A stretch of DNA of 64,000 nt from Corynebacterium sp. 13CS0277 (GCF_002994655.1 NZ_PPDL01000007.1:62001-126000), one strand, 5' to 3'. Counted from the first letter of the stretch, positions 8,470 through 18,116 are shown. A program made the numbers and translations. Notes: generated by a model from the letters alone, not told the origin.

Positions 8470-9648
8470 CTATCTTAACGCAGCAGCCGCCCGGACCTTC
8501 TCCGCCGACGCGTGCAGGCGGGCCGCATCCAGCCGGCCGGACTCCACCGCCCCCACCAGGCAGTCGGTGGCGTCCGCCACCTGGTCGGTGGAAATCCACA
8601 GCGCCACATCGGCGCCCGCGATGACCGCCTCGCAGGCGGCCTGGCCTGCCGGCAACGTCGCACTAATCGCTTTCATGCCGGACAGGTCATCGGTGTACAC
8701 CAGCCCGTCGAAGGGCGCCCCGCCGGGGTAATCGCCGCGGGCCAGCAGGCCGTAGACCTCGGGGTTGAGGCTCGACGGCAGGCGCTCCCCGAAGTCGGGG
8801 ACAATCATGTGGCCGACCATGGCCGCCGCCCCCGGCAGCCGCAGCACCTGCCCGTAGGGCAGCAGGTCGGCGGCCCGCAGCTGCGCCAACGGCGGGGTGG
8901 TCACCTCCCCGGTGTGGGTATCGCCGCTGGCATGCCCGTGGCCGGGGAAGTGCTTGAACACGGGCTGCACGCCCGCATCCAGCAGCCCCTGCCCGAAGGC
9001 GGTGGCGTACACCGCTGCGACCTGCGGGTCCTCGGAGAAGCTCCGGTCCCCGATGGCGGCGCCGGCGGGCCCGCCGTCGAGGTCCACGACGGGCGCGAAA
9101 TCGACGGTGATGCCGGCGGCCCGCAGCCGGGTACCCAGATCATAAGCGGCACCCTGCACGGCCTCCGGGATCCACTGACTAGCCATGACACGCGGCGCGG
9201 GCAGCGCCCCGAACAGGCCGGATTGGCGCACCACGCGGCCGCCTTCGGCATCGATCGCGACCTGGAAGGGGCGGGGGAATTCCTCCCGCAGGGTGGCAAT
9301 GGTGTGGGTGTCGCCGGCGACGAGGCCGGGGTCCGTCCAACTGCCAATGAAAATGCCGCCCACGCCCTGGGCGAGTGCGGTGCGGGCGTCCGCGTAGTCT
9401 TTCACCCCGACCATGAGGGTGTGGGCGGCATCCGCCCGCACATCAAACTCCGGCGCCGGCGCCTGTGTCGGCGCCGCAGAGGGGGTTTCCGTGGGCACGT
9501 GGGCCGTGGTGGTCGGCGGGGTGCTGGCGGGGGTGGGGTGGGCGCTGGTCTGGCTTACGGGGGCGGTGGGGTCGGTGGGGCTACAGCCCGTCACCAGTGC
9601 GGCGGCCACGAGTGCTGCACCGCCACGTTTCACGCCCGCACGTTTCAC
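8470..9648 (-). CDS. GH3 beta-N-acetylhexosaminidase-like lipoprotein (NagZ/LpqI type)
   Basis: A 392-residue exported lipoprotein. The signal peptide ends in the lipobox LVTGC, followed by a Thr/Pro/Ala-rich spacer to about residue 60. The catalytic domain has KHFPGHG and a downstream DTHTGE segment (the His/Asp loop of NagZ-type enzymes), and TDDLSGMKAI, which holds the predicted nucleophile Asp. Such enzymes cut GlcNAc-anhydroMurNAc or related sugars in peptidoglycan recycling. The GTG at 9648 has AAGGAG eight bases upstream; a second in-frame GTG lies at 9633 in a tandem copy of the same 15 bases. Gene order GH3-vanW suggests a wall-turnover operon. Confidence 0.85.
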   Translation of the reverse strand: MKRAGVKRGGAALVAAALVTGCSPTDPTAPVSQTSAHPTPASTPPTTTAHVPTETPSAAPTQAPAPEFDVRADAAHTLMVGVKDYADARTALAQGVGGIFIGSWTDPGLVAGDTHTIATLREEFPRPFQVAIDAEGGRVVRQSGLFGALPAPRVMASQWIPEAVQGAAYDLGTRLRAAGITVDFAPVVDLDGGPAGAAIGDRSFSEDPQVAAVYATAFGQGLLDAGVQPVFKHFPGHGHASGDTHTGEVTTPPLAQLRAADLLPYGQVLRLPGAAAMVGHMIVPDFGERLPSSLNPEVYGLLARGDYPGGAPFDGLVYTDDLSGMKAISATLPAGQAACEAVIAGADVALWISTDQVADATDCLVGAVESGRLDAARLHASAEKVRAAAALR

Positions 9649-9759
9649 GCCCGCCGCTCCTTTTCTTCCTCGGTTGCACCATACTACGGTAGAGCACACG
9701 CACCCGCGCAGCCCTTGTGCGCGGAAGCAAGCCCCGACCCTTTCAGTATGTAAGGCGTG

Positions 9760-10236
9760 ATGCACGTGAACGACACAGACCTGCGGATGCTCATCGCGTT
9801 CGACGGCTCGGAGGAAGCCCGCCGGGCATTGTCGTCCGCGGCGCGGCTGCTGCGCCCCCGGGCGGTCGACATTCTCACCGCCTTTGAGCCCCTGCACAAG
9901 CAGGCCGCGCGCGCCGCGGGTGGTGCGGGCATGAAGCAGGCCGACTGGACGCAGATCGCCGGCGACGACCCGGCCTACGCGGAGGCGCTGGCAACCTGCC
10001 AGGAGGGCGTGGCGTTGGCGGAAGAACTCGGCCTGGTGGCGCGCGCCCACCTCGTGGAGTCCACCACCGCGATCTGGTCGGCGATTGTGGATGCCGCCGA
10101 AGAACTCAAGCCCGACGTCATTGTGACGGGGACGCGGGCGGTGACGGGGATTCGTTCGCTGTGGCAGTCCTCCACGGCGGATAATGTGATGAACCACGCC
10201 GGCTTGCCGGTGTTCATCGTGCCCCCGGAAAGCTAG
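9760..10236 (+). CDS. Universal stress protein (UspA family)
   Basis: A single Usp domain of 158 residues. It starts with a beta strand, LRMLIAFDGSEEARRAL, which is the family's nucleotide-loop start. It ends with VTGTRAVTGIRSLWQSSTADNVMNHAGLPVFIV, which fits the G-x2-G-x9-G(S/T) ATP-binding signature only loosely, because the second and third glycines are not in standard spacing. ATP binding is therefore uncertain. The ATG at 9760 follows GTAAGGCG; a GTG directly before it (9757) is also possible. The gene is divergent from GH3-vanW. Confidence 0.8.
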   Translation: MHVNDTDLRMLIAFDGSEEARRALSSAARLLRPRAVDILTAFEPLHKQAARAAGGAGMKQADWTQIAGDDPAYAEALATCQEGVALAEELGLVARAHLVESTTAIWSAIVDAAEELKPDVIVTGTRAVTGIRSLWQSSTADNVMNHAGLPVFIVPPES

Positions 10237-10273
10237 TTGTCTCCTTTTTCTCCCCGTCTGTGAAGGAAGTGTC

Positions 10274-10468
10274 GTGGCCTACGAGTCTGACTCTTTGACG
10301 CGCCGTTCGATCGGCCCGGCGCTCGCCGCGGCGGTCATCGGCGCGGTGCTCGGCACCGTGGCTGTTATCGGTGCCGCCCAGTTGTCGGCCACGGATTCCC
10401 TGCCGGCCGACACGGAAGTCACCGATGATGCGCTTCTCGGCGGCGTCGAGTACGGCTCACGCAACTAG
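10274..10468 (+). CDS. DUF2613 small membrane/secreted protein
   Basis: A 64-residue protein with one hydrophobic segment (residues 14-36) and the closing signature GGVEYGSRN, which is the DUF2613 hallmark in mycolic-acid bacteria. In M. tuberculosis the same family member, Rv0236A, lies next to aftD (Rv0236c), and the same pairing is kept here. The function is unknown; an accessory role for AftD is an inference from this conserved pairing. The GTG at 10274 follows GAAGGAAG. Its last 41 bases overlap the start of aftD in another frame. Confidence 0.8.
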   Translation: MAYESDSLTRRSIGPALAAAVIGAVLGTVAVIGAAQLSATDSLPADTEVTDDALLGGVEYGSRN

Positions 10469-13448
10469 CCGCCTGCACCTCGCGTGCTGGGCCGTGGCGG
10501 CCGCGGTGGTGTTCCTCCCGGGGCCCGCCATCGCGGCCGATACGAAGCACGATTTGGTGGCGGACCCGTGGCATTTTCTCGCCCAGGCGACCTCCGCCTA
10601 TAGCGAGGTCTTTCCCTTCGGGCAGGTGCAGAACCAGGCGTTCGGGTACCTGTTCCCCCAGGGGTTGTTTTTCCTCCTGCCGGGCCCCGAGTGGCTCATC
10701 CAGCGCCTGTGGTGGTGGCTGCTGCTCTGCGTCGGCGCGTCCGGCATGCTGCGGCTCACCCACAAGGTGGGCATGGTGTCGCCGTGGGCGCGGGGTGCCG
10801 CGGTCGCTGCGTTTGTGTGCGCCCCCCGCATCATCGGGGTGCTCAGCACGATTTCTTCGGAGGCGTGGCCGGCGATGCTCACCCCCTGGGCGGTGGCCGC
10901 CGTACTGCGGCCACAGAGCCGTTTCGATGGGCTGCCGCAGGCCACCCTGGCGGTGGCGTGCATGGGTGCGGTCAACGCCACGGTGACCGCACTGGCGATC
11001 CTGCCGGCCCTCCTCGTCGTCGCCGCGCAGCGCAACCTCCCCCGCCTGCTGGCGTTCGGCGCGCTCCTCGTCGCGGTGAGCCTGTGGTGGCTGGTGCCCT
11101 TGTTCGTCCTGGGGGCGTACGCGGTGCCTTTCGTCGACTTCATTGAATCCGCCTGGGCGACCACCCGGGTGGCCAACGCCGCAGAGGCCCTGCGGGGTAC
11201 CTCCCACTGGGTGGCGTTCGTCTCCGTGGAGCGCACCGCCGCCCACCACCTGGCCCTCCAGCCGGTGGCGATCATCGTCACGGGGCTCGTGGCCGCCGCC
11301 GGCGTGTTCGGTCTCGCGCGGCGGGGCGGCCGGACGTGGGTGGTGATGTTCCTCGTGGGCTTCTGCGCTATCGCCGCGGCGGCCGGCCCCTTCGGGCCCG
11401 CCTACCGGGAGTTCCTCGATACGACCGGGGTGGCGTTGCGCAACGTCCACAAGTGGGATGTGGTGCTGCGGCTGCCGTTGGCGCTCGGGGTGGGCTGGGC
11501 GGTGGAGGCCGCCTCTGACTCGACCCGGCGCGCCTGGGGGGTGCTGGTGTTGTTTGCGGCGCTGGCGCCGGTGGGCATGCTGTTGCCGGTGGGGGCGTAT
11601 GAGGAGGTGCCGGAGGATGTGCGCCGCACAGCAGACTTCGTCAATGCGCACCCGGATGGGCGGGCGTTGATCCTGCCGGCGGCCCCCTTTGCCCACCAGG
11701 AGTGGGGGTGGACGCGGGATGAACCGTTGCAGCCGCTGTTGCGGGTGCCGTGGGCGGTGCGTGATGCGGTGCCGTTGGTGCATCCGGAGACGATCCGCGG
11801 CCTCGATGGGCTGCAGCGGGTGCTGCTGGCGGAGTCGGTGCCGGCGGACAAGGCCTTTGCGGCGGCCCGGAGTTTCGGCATCGGCCAGCTCATTGTGCGG
11901 GGCGATAGTCCCGGCACTCGGGCGACGGCGGCCCGCTTGATAGACCGCGCGCACCAGGCGGGTCTTCGCGTGACAGATTGTGGTGACTACCACGTGGTGG
12001 CCGTGCCCCCGGCGGCGAATCCGGGGCATGTGCTGCCGGTGCCGGCGGCTGCCGGCGGGGAGGCTGTGGCCCTCATCAGTGCCCTGGTGGGGGTGCCGGT
12101 GACGCTAGTGGACGCGGACCCGGAGATCGTCACCGATACGCCGGCGCGGGTGGCCCATAATTTTGGTGCGGTGGATCGGGCGGATAGTTCTTTCCTCCAG
12201 GCCGGCGATGAGGGTGGCGCCCGGGGTGTGGCGCGGGATTATCCCGCCACCTCCCCGGAGACGGTGCTGGCCTACGGCGGCGCGGATGTGCCGGGGTCCC
12301 CGGTGGTGGTGTCCTCGTCGGCCTCCGACGCGCAGGCTGTGGGCACGGATCAGGAGCGCGCCCCCCAGTACGCCCTCGATGGCGATGCACTCACCGCGTG
12401 GTATCCGGCGCCGGGGGATCGCAATCCCTCGTTCACGGTGCGGGCGACGACCACCCGCCCGGAGGTCACTGTCACGATCACGGGGCGCCCCGCCCAGCTG
12501 CAGGTCTCAGGCGCGGACCCGGCTCACCCGGTCCGGGTGGACGCCACCCCGGGTCTTCCGGTGACGGTGCGGGTGCCCGGCGGGCCCACCGATCAGGTGC
12601 GCATCGCGCTGCCGGGGTCCCGGGGCCGCACGGGCCTGGCGGAGGTCGACGTCCACGGGGTGGAGCTCGTGCCCCGCATCGAGGTGCCCCCGGCGACACA
12701 CGCCCGCCTGTTTCTGTTCAGCCGCCTGCAGGTCGCAAGCCCCACCCTGGAGCGCACCTTCACCCTTCCCCGCAGCATGCGGTTGACGCTCACGGCCGAC
12801 GAGTGTGCGCTGACAATCGATGGGACACCCGCCTCCTGCGGGGAGGTCACCCTGGCGGCGGGCACGCACACGCTGTCCACCCGCGCCCACTGGGTGATGC
12901 TGCAGGAGGTGGGCTACTCCCCCGCCCGCCCGAGTCCCCTGCCGGTGTGGAACACCGGGCTGACCCAGGCCCCGGGGGTGCGCGTCACCGGGGAGCAGAT
13001 CTCCCTCGGGGCGGGCCTCGTGGGAAGTCTCAGTGCCACCCGCCCGGAGGTGAGTTTCGCGGGCGCCCGCACCTACCGGGTGGGGCTTGCCGCGGGCGGC
13101 GTGGTCGCGGTGCTCACGGTGGTGCTGTGCGGGGTGGCGGCGCGTCGGCGCGCACCCGCGCCACAGGACCAGCTGCCGCGTCCCACCCCATCCCGCCTGT
13201 GGCCCGCCTGGTGGGCGGGCGCGGTGGCACTCTGCGGGGTGGTGGGCGGCATCCCCGGTATTCTCGCGGGCCTCGTCACCGCCGGCGTGGTGGCGTGGTT
13301 CCCGCAGCGCAGGTGCCTGCTCGCCGCGGGTGGGGCGTTTGCTGCCTGCTGGTGGTTAACCCTGGGCCCCGGCTATACGGGGGCCGAGTGGCCGGTGGCG
13401 GCCGCCGGCTGCGTCGTCATCGCCAGCCTGCTCTCCACCCGCTCGTAG
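10428..13448 (+). CDS. aftD: Arabinofuranosyltransferase AftD (GT-C)
   Basis: A membrane GT-C glycosyltransferase of about 1006 residues that adds arabinofuranose from decaprenyl-phospho-arabinose to arabinan. The N-terminal 400 residues hold about ten membrane segments. They begin with a long first loop containing DLVADPWHFL, and the region around HKWDVVLRLPLALG is typical of AftD. The C-terminal extracytoplasmic part includes a discoidin/carbohydrate-binding-like segment (PQYALDGDALTAWYPA near residue 650), and two more helices end the protein. It is shorter than the roughly 1400-residue mycobacterial enzyme and close to the corynebacterial size. ATGs at 10425 and 10428 are equivalent. The 3' end overlaps the convergent acyltransferase gene by 76 bases. 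Confidence 0.85.
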   Translation: MRFSAASSTAHATSRLHLACWAVAAAVVFLPGPAIAADTKHDLVADPWHFLAQATSAYSEVFPFGQVQNQAFGYLFPQGLFFLLPGPEWLIQRLWWWLLLCVGASGMLRLTHKVGMVSPWARGAAVAAFVCAPRIIGVLSTISSEAWPAMLTPWAVAAVLRPQSRFDGLPQATLAVACMGAVNATVTALAILPALLVVAAQRNLPRLLAFGALLVAVSLWWLVPLFVLGAYAVPFVDFIESAWATTRVANAAEALRGTSHWVAFVSVERTAAHHLALQPVAIIVTGLVAAAGVFGLARRGGRTWVVMFLVGFCAIAAAAGPFGPAYREFLDTTGVALRNVHKWDVVLRLPLALGVGWAVEAASDSTRRAWGVLVLFAALAPVGMLLPVGAYEEVPEDVRRTADFVNAHPDGRALILPAAPFAHQEWGWTRDEPLQPLLRVPWAVRDAVPLVHPETIRGLDGLQRVLLAESVPADKAFAAARSFGIGQLIVRGDSPGTRATAARLIDRAHQAGLRVTDCGDYHVVAVPPAANPGHVLPVPAAAGGEAVALISALVGVPVTLVDADPEIVTDTPARVAHNFGAVDRADSSFLQAGDEGGARGVARDYPATSPETVLAYGGADVPGSPVVVSSSASDAQAVGTDQERAPQYALDGDALTAWYPAPGDRNPSFTVRATTTRPEVTVTITGRPAQLQVSGADPAHPVRVDATPGLPVTVRVPGGPTDQVRIALPGSRGRTGLAEVDVHGVELVPRIEVPPATHARLFLFSRLQVASPTLERTFTLPRSMRLTLTADECALTIDGTPASCGEVTLAAGTHTLSTRAHWVMLQEVGYSPARPSPLPVWNTGLTQAPGVRVTGEQISLGAGLVGSLSATRPEVSFAGARTYRVGLAAGGVVAVLTVVLCGVAARRRAPAPQDQLPRPTPSRLWPAWWAGAVALCGVVGGIPGILAGLVTAGVVAWFPQRRCLLAAGGAFAACWWLTLGPGYTGAEWPVAAAGCVVIASLLSTRS

Positions 13449-14476
13449 AGCAGCCACGCCACCGCCACCGTCAGCGGAATACTCAGCACCCCGGTGAGCA
13501 GGAACAGCGACCAACGGCCGCTGAACATCGGAATGGCGGCGTAGGCCATGACGATCTCCACCACCGGCAGGTGGACGAGGAACACGCAGTAGGAGATCCG
13601 CCCCAGGAAACGCACCCCGGACGCCGCCAACGCACTCGGGGCGGGACGCGCCGCGTACGGCAGCAGCACTAGGGCGGCGAACAGGGCGCCGGCGAGGATG
13701 CGGCGGCTAAACTCCGCCGGGCTGGGGTGGACGAGCCCCTGGGGGCCGAACCACGGTTGGGCGGCCACCCACAGCACCACGACGGCGGCGAACCACCAGG
13801 CGGCCCGCCAGCGGGCGGCGCGCCGCAGCCACGCGGGAAAACCGTGGGCCTCCCACTCGGCGGCGGCGATGCCGACGGCGAACCACAGGGCGAAGGCGGG
13901 TGGGAAGAGCTGCCCGTTGACCCCACCGGGGGTGTGGTGGGCGACGAACGGCACCCACGCCCACCCCACGGACGCCACCGCCAGCGCCACGAGCGCCCAT
14001 CTGCGCCGCGGCAGCCACGGCAGCACCGCATAGAACGCCACCTCCACCGCCATGGACCACAGGTGCGTGAGCGAAGGTGCTAGCCCCGCCGGGAGGTAAA
14101 TCTGGGTGAAGGTCACCGTCGCCGCCCACACCGCAGGCGAGGTGCCCCGGGCGGCGGGTACGAGGAGCATCACCCCGAGAACCACCACCACGTACGCCGG
14201 CACGATGCGGCGCACCCGCGCCCGCGCATAGCGAGCAAGCGCCACCCGGGTGCGGGGTGTGCGCCGGTGACGGCGCCACAGCAGGAACGCCGAGAGCGCA
14301 AAGAACACGGCGACGAAGTAGTCCGCGCGCGCCAACACCGCGCCCGCAGGGGACTCCGCGCCGATGCCGCCGAGGAACGCCAGGTGGGTGCCCATGACCC
14401 CGAACGCGGCGACGGCGCGCAGGCCTTCGAGGGAATCCAGGAAGGCCGGGCGGGGTGCGTACGATGGTGCAGACAT
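13373..14476 (-). CDS. tmaT: Membrane acyltransferase 3 family protein (TmaT/Rv0228-like)
   Basis: A 367-residue multi-spanning acyltransferase_3 protein. It begins with LDSLEGLRAVAAFGVMGTHL, where Arg and His of the motif are the family's key residues, followed by about ten hydrophobic segments. In C. glutamicum the orthologous position holds TmaT, which acetylates trehalose monomycolate so that it can be exported by CmpL proteins; the M. tuberculosis neighbour is Rv0228. The symbol rests on family plus conserved gene order. The ATG at 14476 (MSAPSYAP) lies only 32 bases from the divergent DUF3068 gene, so the promoters must be very compact or leaderless. Confidence 0.75.
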   Translation of the reverse strand: MSAPSYAPRPAFLDSLEGLRAVAAFGVMGTHLAFLGGIGAESPAGAVLARADYFVAVFFALSAFLLWRRHRRTPRTRVALARYARARVRRIVPAYVVVVLGVMLLVPAARGTSPAVWAATVTFTQIYLPAGLAPSLTHLWSMAVEVAFYAVLPWLPRRRWALVALAVASVGWAWVPFVAHHTPGGVNGQLFPPAFALWFAVGIAAAEWEAHGFPAWLRRAARWRAAWWFAAVVVLWVAAQPWFGPQGLVHPSPAEFSRRILAGALFAALVLLPYAARPAPSALAASGVRFLGRISYCVFLVHLPVVEIVMAYAAIPMFSGRWSLFLLTGVLSIPLTVAVAWLLYERVESRLAMTTQPAAATGHSAPV

Positions 14477-14508
14477 GGCTGAAGCAAACCTAGTGGAAGG
14501 CGGCCAGC

Positions 14509-15690
14509 ATGGGTAACCACCCCCCAACCCGGCGCCGGTGGGCGCGCCTCGCACTGGGCTGCGGCGCGGGGCTCGTGGCGTTTACCGCCCTCATGCCGGC
14601 GGTGCTCATCCCGCAGCTCAAGACGATTCCCTTGGACGCGGGCGGCACGACCTCCACGGCCGTGGCGACCGCGAGGTTGCTGCAGGCCCGCGCGTTCGCG
14701 ACGAACACCCCGCTGGCGGAGCACGCCGCCGACCCCACCTGTGCTGGTGAGGCGATGCCCATGCACTGCTTCGTCGGCGAGGTGCCGGTGCAGGGGGTGC
14801 GGCACATTGCGGCGGTGGAGCCCTCCAACCGGGACGACATCACCCTGCGGGCCGGCAATGTGCTGCTGCGGACCGATATCCCCGAACCCGATGCGCTGGT
14901 CAGCGCCTCCGTCGACACGGTGACCCTGCACCGGCATGCGGCCTTCCCCGTCGACGAGCCCACCTCCACGTTCCACATGACGGCCCCCGACCTGGGGTTG
15001 GATGACACCACGGGTGGGTTTGTGCGCGACGGCCTGCAGTACCAGTTCCCCTTCGACACCGCGCCCCGCTCCTACCCCTACTTCGACACCACCGCGCAGG
15101 CCTCCTCCCCGATCGATTTCGTGAATGAGGAAAAAATCCACGGCCGCACGGTGTACCACTTCCACCAGGATGTCGGCGCCGTCGACATGTTCACCGCCAC
15201 CTCCCGCGCCCTGCAGCGCGACGGCGCGCTCAGCGAACAGGACAAGGCAGTACTCGCCGGCATGCGGATGCGGTCGACCATGGGCCGCTGGTACACCCCG
15301 GAGGAACTGGCCGCCCTGGGCAAGGACCCCGAGGAGCCGGTGGTCATGACCCGCTACTACGCGGTGAGCAGGGACCTGCGCGTCGAGCCCCACACCGGGG
15401 TCATCGTCAATGGCCAGGAGCAGCTGCACTACTTCTTCGCCTCCTCCCCGGAGGAAGCAGAGGCCACCGCGCGGGCGCACTTCCGTGATCCTGCGCAGCC
15501 GACGAGCGCGGACCGCACGGCACTCGTCGTCACCGCCGCCTGGGATGAGGAGACCCAGGCCCGGCAGTTCGCCACCGCCGATGAGGGCGCCACCCGGCTC
15601 GCGTGGCTGTTCCGGCTCAAATTCTTCGGCCTGATCCTCGGCGTGGTCTTGGTGGCCTGGGGTGCGTATGCCTGGCGCCGCCGCGGCTAA
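14509..15690 (+). CDS. DUF3068 protein (Rv0227c/NCgl2760-like, lipomannan maturation)
   Basis: A 393-residue protein anchored by helices at both ends (residues 13-35 and 367-386), with a large extracytoplasmic domain between them. That topology and the motifs TTGGFVRDG and YPYFDTTAQ are those of DUF3068, sometimes labelled porin PorA family although it is not a small porin. The corynebacterial homologue NCgl2760 has been linked to lipomannan maturation; the mycobacterial one is Rv0227c. It overlaps the start of the next membrane gene, so the two are probably one operon. Confidence 0.8.
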   Translation: MGNHPPTRRRWARLALGCGAGLVAFTALMPAVLIPQLKTIPLDAGGTTSTAVATARLLQARAFATNTPLAEHAADPTCAGEAMPMHCFVGEVPVQGVRHIAAVEPSNRDDITLRAGNVLLRTDIPEPDALVSASVDTVTLHRHAAFPVDEPTSTFHMTAPDLGLDDTTGGFVRDGLQYQFPFDTAPRSYPYFDTTAQASSPIDFVNEEKIHGRTVYHFHQDVGAVDMFTATSRALQRDGALSEQDKAVLAGMRMRSTMGRWYTPEELAALGKDPEEPVVMTRYYAVSRDLRVEPHTGVIVNGQEQLHYFFASSPEEAEATARAHFRDPAQPTSADRTALVVTAAWDEETQARQFATADEGATRLAWLFRLKFFGLILGVVLVAWGAYAWRRRG

Positions 15691-17068
15691 ATACCTGCCC
15701 GCCGCGGCGGTGGTGGCTGCTGCGGCCATGGTGCTGTGGCCCTTTGTGCTGCCGGGCAGTTTGCTTGCCCGCGACATGGTGGTGCTGCCGCACATGGCGC
15801 TGACCCCGCAGGCCCTCGGCCTGGCGGGTGCGGCGCGCGCCACCCCCCAGGACGCCCTGCTGGGGCTCGTCCCCTTCGGCCTGGAGCCGCTCGTCGTGCG
15901 GCTCGTGGTGCTGGGGGCGGCGGTGGTCGGCGGCCGCGCTGCCTGGGCGTCCGCCGGCCCCTGGGCCGCGGGTGTGCTCTTCCTCAACCCCTTTGTCGTG
16001 GAGCGTCTCCTGCAGGGGCACTGGTCGCTCGTCGTCGCGTGGTTCCTCCTGCCGGCCCTGTTGGCGCACATCGATGGGCCGTGGTGGCGGCCGGTGGCGG
16101 CCCTGTGGTGGGCGTCGCTCACCCCCACCGGGGCGGTCGCCGCAACCCTCATCGGTGTCGTGGCGGCCGGCAGCCACCGCCGCCGCCTGCTGCTGGGGGC
16201 GGCGGGTGTGGCGGCGAGCCTGCCGTGGCTGGTGCCGAGCCTGCTGCACCCCGCCGGCACGACGATCACGGCTGCGAGCGTGCGGGCCTTCGCCCCCTCA
16301 TCCGTGGTGGATGTGCTGGGGATGGGCGGCATCTGGAACGCGGACGCCACCCTCACCGCCCGGGTTGGTGCCCTCGGCGCGCTCGCCAGCGTCCTGCTGC
16401 TTGCCGCGGCGTGGCGCTCGACCCCCCGCCGCCTGCTCGTGCTGTGGTTCCTCGGCGCCGGCGGCGCGAGTGCCCTGTGCCTGTTCCCGGGGGCGGCCGG
16501 CACTGTGCTCACCGCGCTGCCCGGCGGGGGTCTTCTCCGCGACGGGCAGAAACTCGTGCTCCTCATGCTGCCCGCCGCACTCGCCGGCGCAGCCGCACTC
16601 CGCGGGCGGCGGGTGGCGGCGGTGGTGGCGGTGTGCTGGCTCGCGGGCGTGTGGGGTGCCCCGCAGGCCATGGAGGCCATCACGCCGACCCGGCCCCCAC
16701 AGCTGGCGCACCTTGTATCGCAGGTCGGCGAGCGCCGCCTGCTCATCGCGCCGCCGTCCACGACGGTGCAGTGGCAGGGCCGGGTGGTTGTCGATCCCCG
16801 CGGAAAAGTCCTCGACGTCGTCCCACCCGGCACCCTCGTCGTCGATGGCGAGACCGTCGACCCGCCGAACCCCGACTATGTGGCAGCCGCAGCCGACCCC
16901 GTGCACCGTGTTGGCGCGGTCCTCGACGACGAGGGCCTACACCTGCTCACCCCCATCGTCACCACACCCCGGCCCGCGTGGGCGGTGGCGCTGACCTGCG
17001 CGTGGGCTACCTGCGGGCTACTGCTTCTAGCAGCTGCGCGAAGTCCGCGCCGGCGGCCGCCCAGCTGA
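15668..17068 (+). CDS. Multi-spanning membrane protein (Rv0226c-like)
   Basis: A 466-residue protein, very rich in Ala, Leu and Val, with roughly ten to twelve hydrophobic segments and no cytoplasmic domain of note. Loop motifs include GHWSLVVAWFLLPALLAH and GGLLRDGQKLVLLM, a pattern also seen in GT-C-like and polymer-export proteins of this locus. It matches the position of Rv0226c, whose function is unknown; a role in lipoglycan or arabinan assembly is inferred from the neighbours. The ATG at 15668 is preferred over GTG at 15662. Both lie within the end of the DUF3068 gene. The 3' end overlaps the convergent glycosyltransferase by 62 bases. Confidence 0.7.
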   Translation: MPGAAAAKYLPAAAVVAAAAMVLWPFVLPGSLLARDMVVLPHMALTPQALGLAGAARATPQDALLGLVPFGLEPLVVRLVVLGAAVVGGRAAWASAGPWAAGVLFLNPFVVERLLQGHWSLVVAWFLLPALLAHIDGPWWRPVAALWWASLTPTGAVAATLIGVVAAGSHRRRLLLGAAGVAASLPWLVPSLLHPAGTTITAASVRAFAPSSVVDVLGMGGIWNADATLTARVGALGALASVLLLAAAWRSTPRRLLVLWFLGAGGASALCLFPGAAGTVLTALPGGGLLRDGQKLVLLMLPAALAGAAALRGRRVAAVVAVCWLAGVWGAPQAMEAITPTRPPQLAHLVSQVGERRLLIAPPSTTVQWQGRVVVDPRGKVLDVVPPGTLVVDGETVDPPNPDYVAAAADPVHRVGAVLDDEGLHLLTPIVTTPRPAWAVALTCAWATCGLLLLAAARSPRRRPPS

Positions 17069-18116
17069 GCTGCTGTGCCTTCGCCTGCGCCGCCGCCCCC
17101 AGCCGGCCCCGCAGCACCGGGTCGTCCAGCAGCCGCAGGGTGGCCGTGAGCAGCTCCTCATACGTGTCCACCAGCAGGCCCGTGGAGCCATCATCGATGG
17201 AGTCCTGCAGGCCGCGCGCCGCCCGGTAGCCGACCGTCGGCACCCGGTGCTGTGCGGCCTCCATGACGGTAAGCCCCCAGCCCTCCTTCGCGCTCGGCAT
17301 GAGGTGCACCGACGCCCGCGCCAGCAGGGCATGCTTGCCCTCTTCGGACACGTGCCCATGGAGGCGCACCACATGGCCCACCCCGCGGGCCTGGATATGG
17401 GCCCGCAGGCTGTCCTCCCACCAGCCGGACCCCACCACGTCGAGGGCCACCTGGCCGGGGCGGGTGCGCTCACAGGCGGCGGCGACATCAATGGCGTGCT
17501 CCAGCTGCTTGTGCGGCACCAGCCGCGCCACGCACACCACGTGGTGGGGGCGGGTGCGCGGCAGCTCCACCAGGGGGGCCGGCACCGGGTCGCAGCCATT
17601 ACGGATAATGCTGATGTTCTGCGCCGGCACCCCGAGGCCCACGAGTTCCTCCCGACTGGGGGCCGACACCGTCACCCACGGGGTGCGACGGTGCACCAGG
17701 GGGCTGAGCCGGGATTCCAGAAACCAGCCCACCCGGCCCAACACGGCACCTGCGACGGGCCACTGTTCCCGGTGGCAGTGGTGGCTGAGCACCACGACCG
17801 GGGTGCGGGTCACCAGGCGGGCGAAGAAAGGAATGCCGTTGTGCACGTCGACAATGACGTCCGGGCCGCGGCGGCGGAGCTGCCGCCACAGCAGCCACGC
17901 CAGCGCCCGCGGGTACACACTGTGCCGGCCCCCGCCCCGCACGTAGGCCACGCCCTCCCGGGTGCTGCGCGCCGCTGAGCCCGCGGGGCGGGCGGTGCGG
18001 ATCGTCACCGTGTGCCCGAGCCTGTGGAGGTACTCGGCGATGTGCTCCACGTAGGCTTCGCTGCCGCCCCCTTCGGGGTGGTGGCTGTCACGCCAGGACA
18101 GGAAGAGCACGTTCAC
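17007..18116 (-). CDS. GT4-family glycosyltransferase (Rv0225-like)
   Basis: A 369-residue cytoplasmic GT-B glycosyltransferase. The N-terminal domain starts with LFLSWRDSHHPEGGGSE, whose glycine loop is typical of GT4 acceptor domains. The C-terminal domain has ARLVPHKQLEHAID and the donor-binding motif SAKEGWGLTVMEA, with the E-x7-E glutamates. It corresponds in position to Rv0225. The sugar and acceptor are unknown; a role in envelope glycolipids is likely from context. The ATG at 18116 is 31 bases from the divergent methyltransferase gene. Confidence 0.8.
   Translation of the reverse strand: MNVLFLSWRDSHHPEGGGSEAYVEHIAEYLHRLGHTVTIRTARPAGSAARSTREGVAYVRGGGRHSVYPRALAWLLWRQLRRRGPDVIVDVHNGIPFFARLVTRTPVVVLSHHCHREQWPVAGAVLGRVGWFLESRLSPLVHRRTPWVTVSAPSREELVGLGVPAQNISIIRNGCDPVPAPLVELPRTRPHHVVCVARLVPHKQLEHAIDVAAACERTRPGQVALDVVGSGWWEDSLRAHIQARGVGHVVRLHGHVSEEGKHALLARASVHLMPSAKEGWGLTVMEAAQHRVPTVGYRAARGLQDSIDDGSTGLLVDTYEELLTATLRLLDDPVLRGRLGAAAQAKAQQLSWAAAGADFAQLLEAVARR

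Noticed and set aside
14170..16833. Minus-strand open frame of almost 900 codons
   Set aside because: Opposite the DUF3068 gene and the Rv0226c-like gene; low-complexity Arg/Pro/Thr product.
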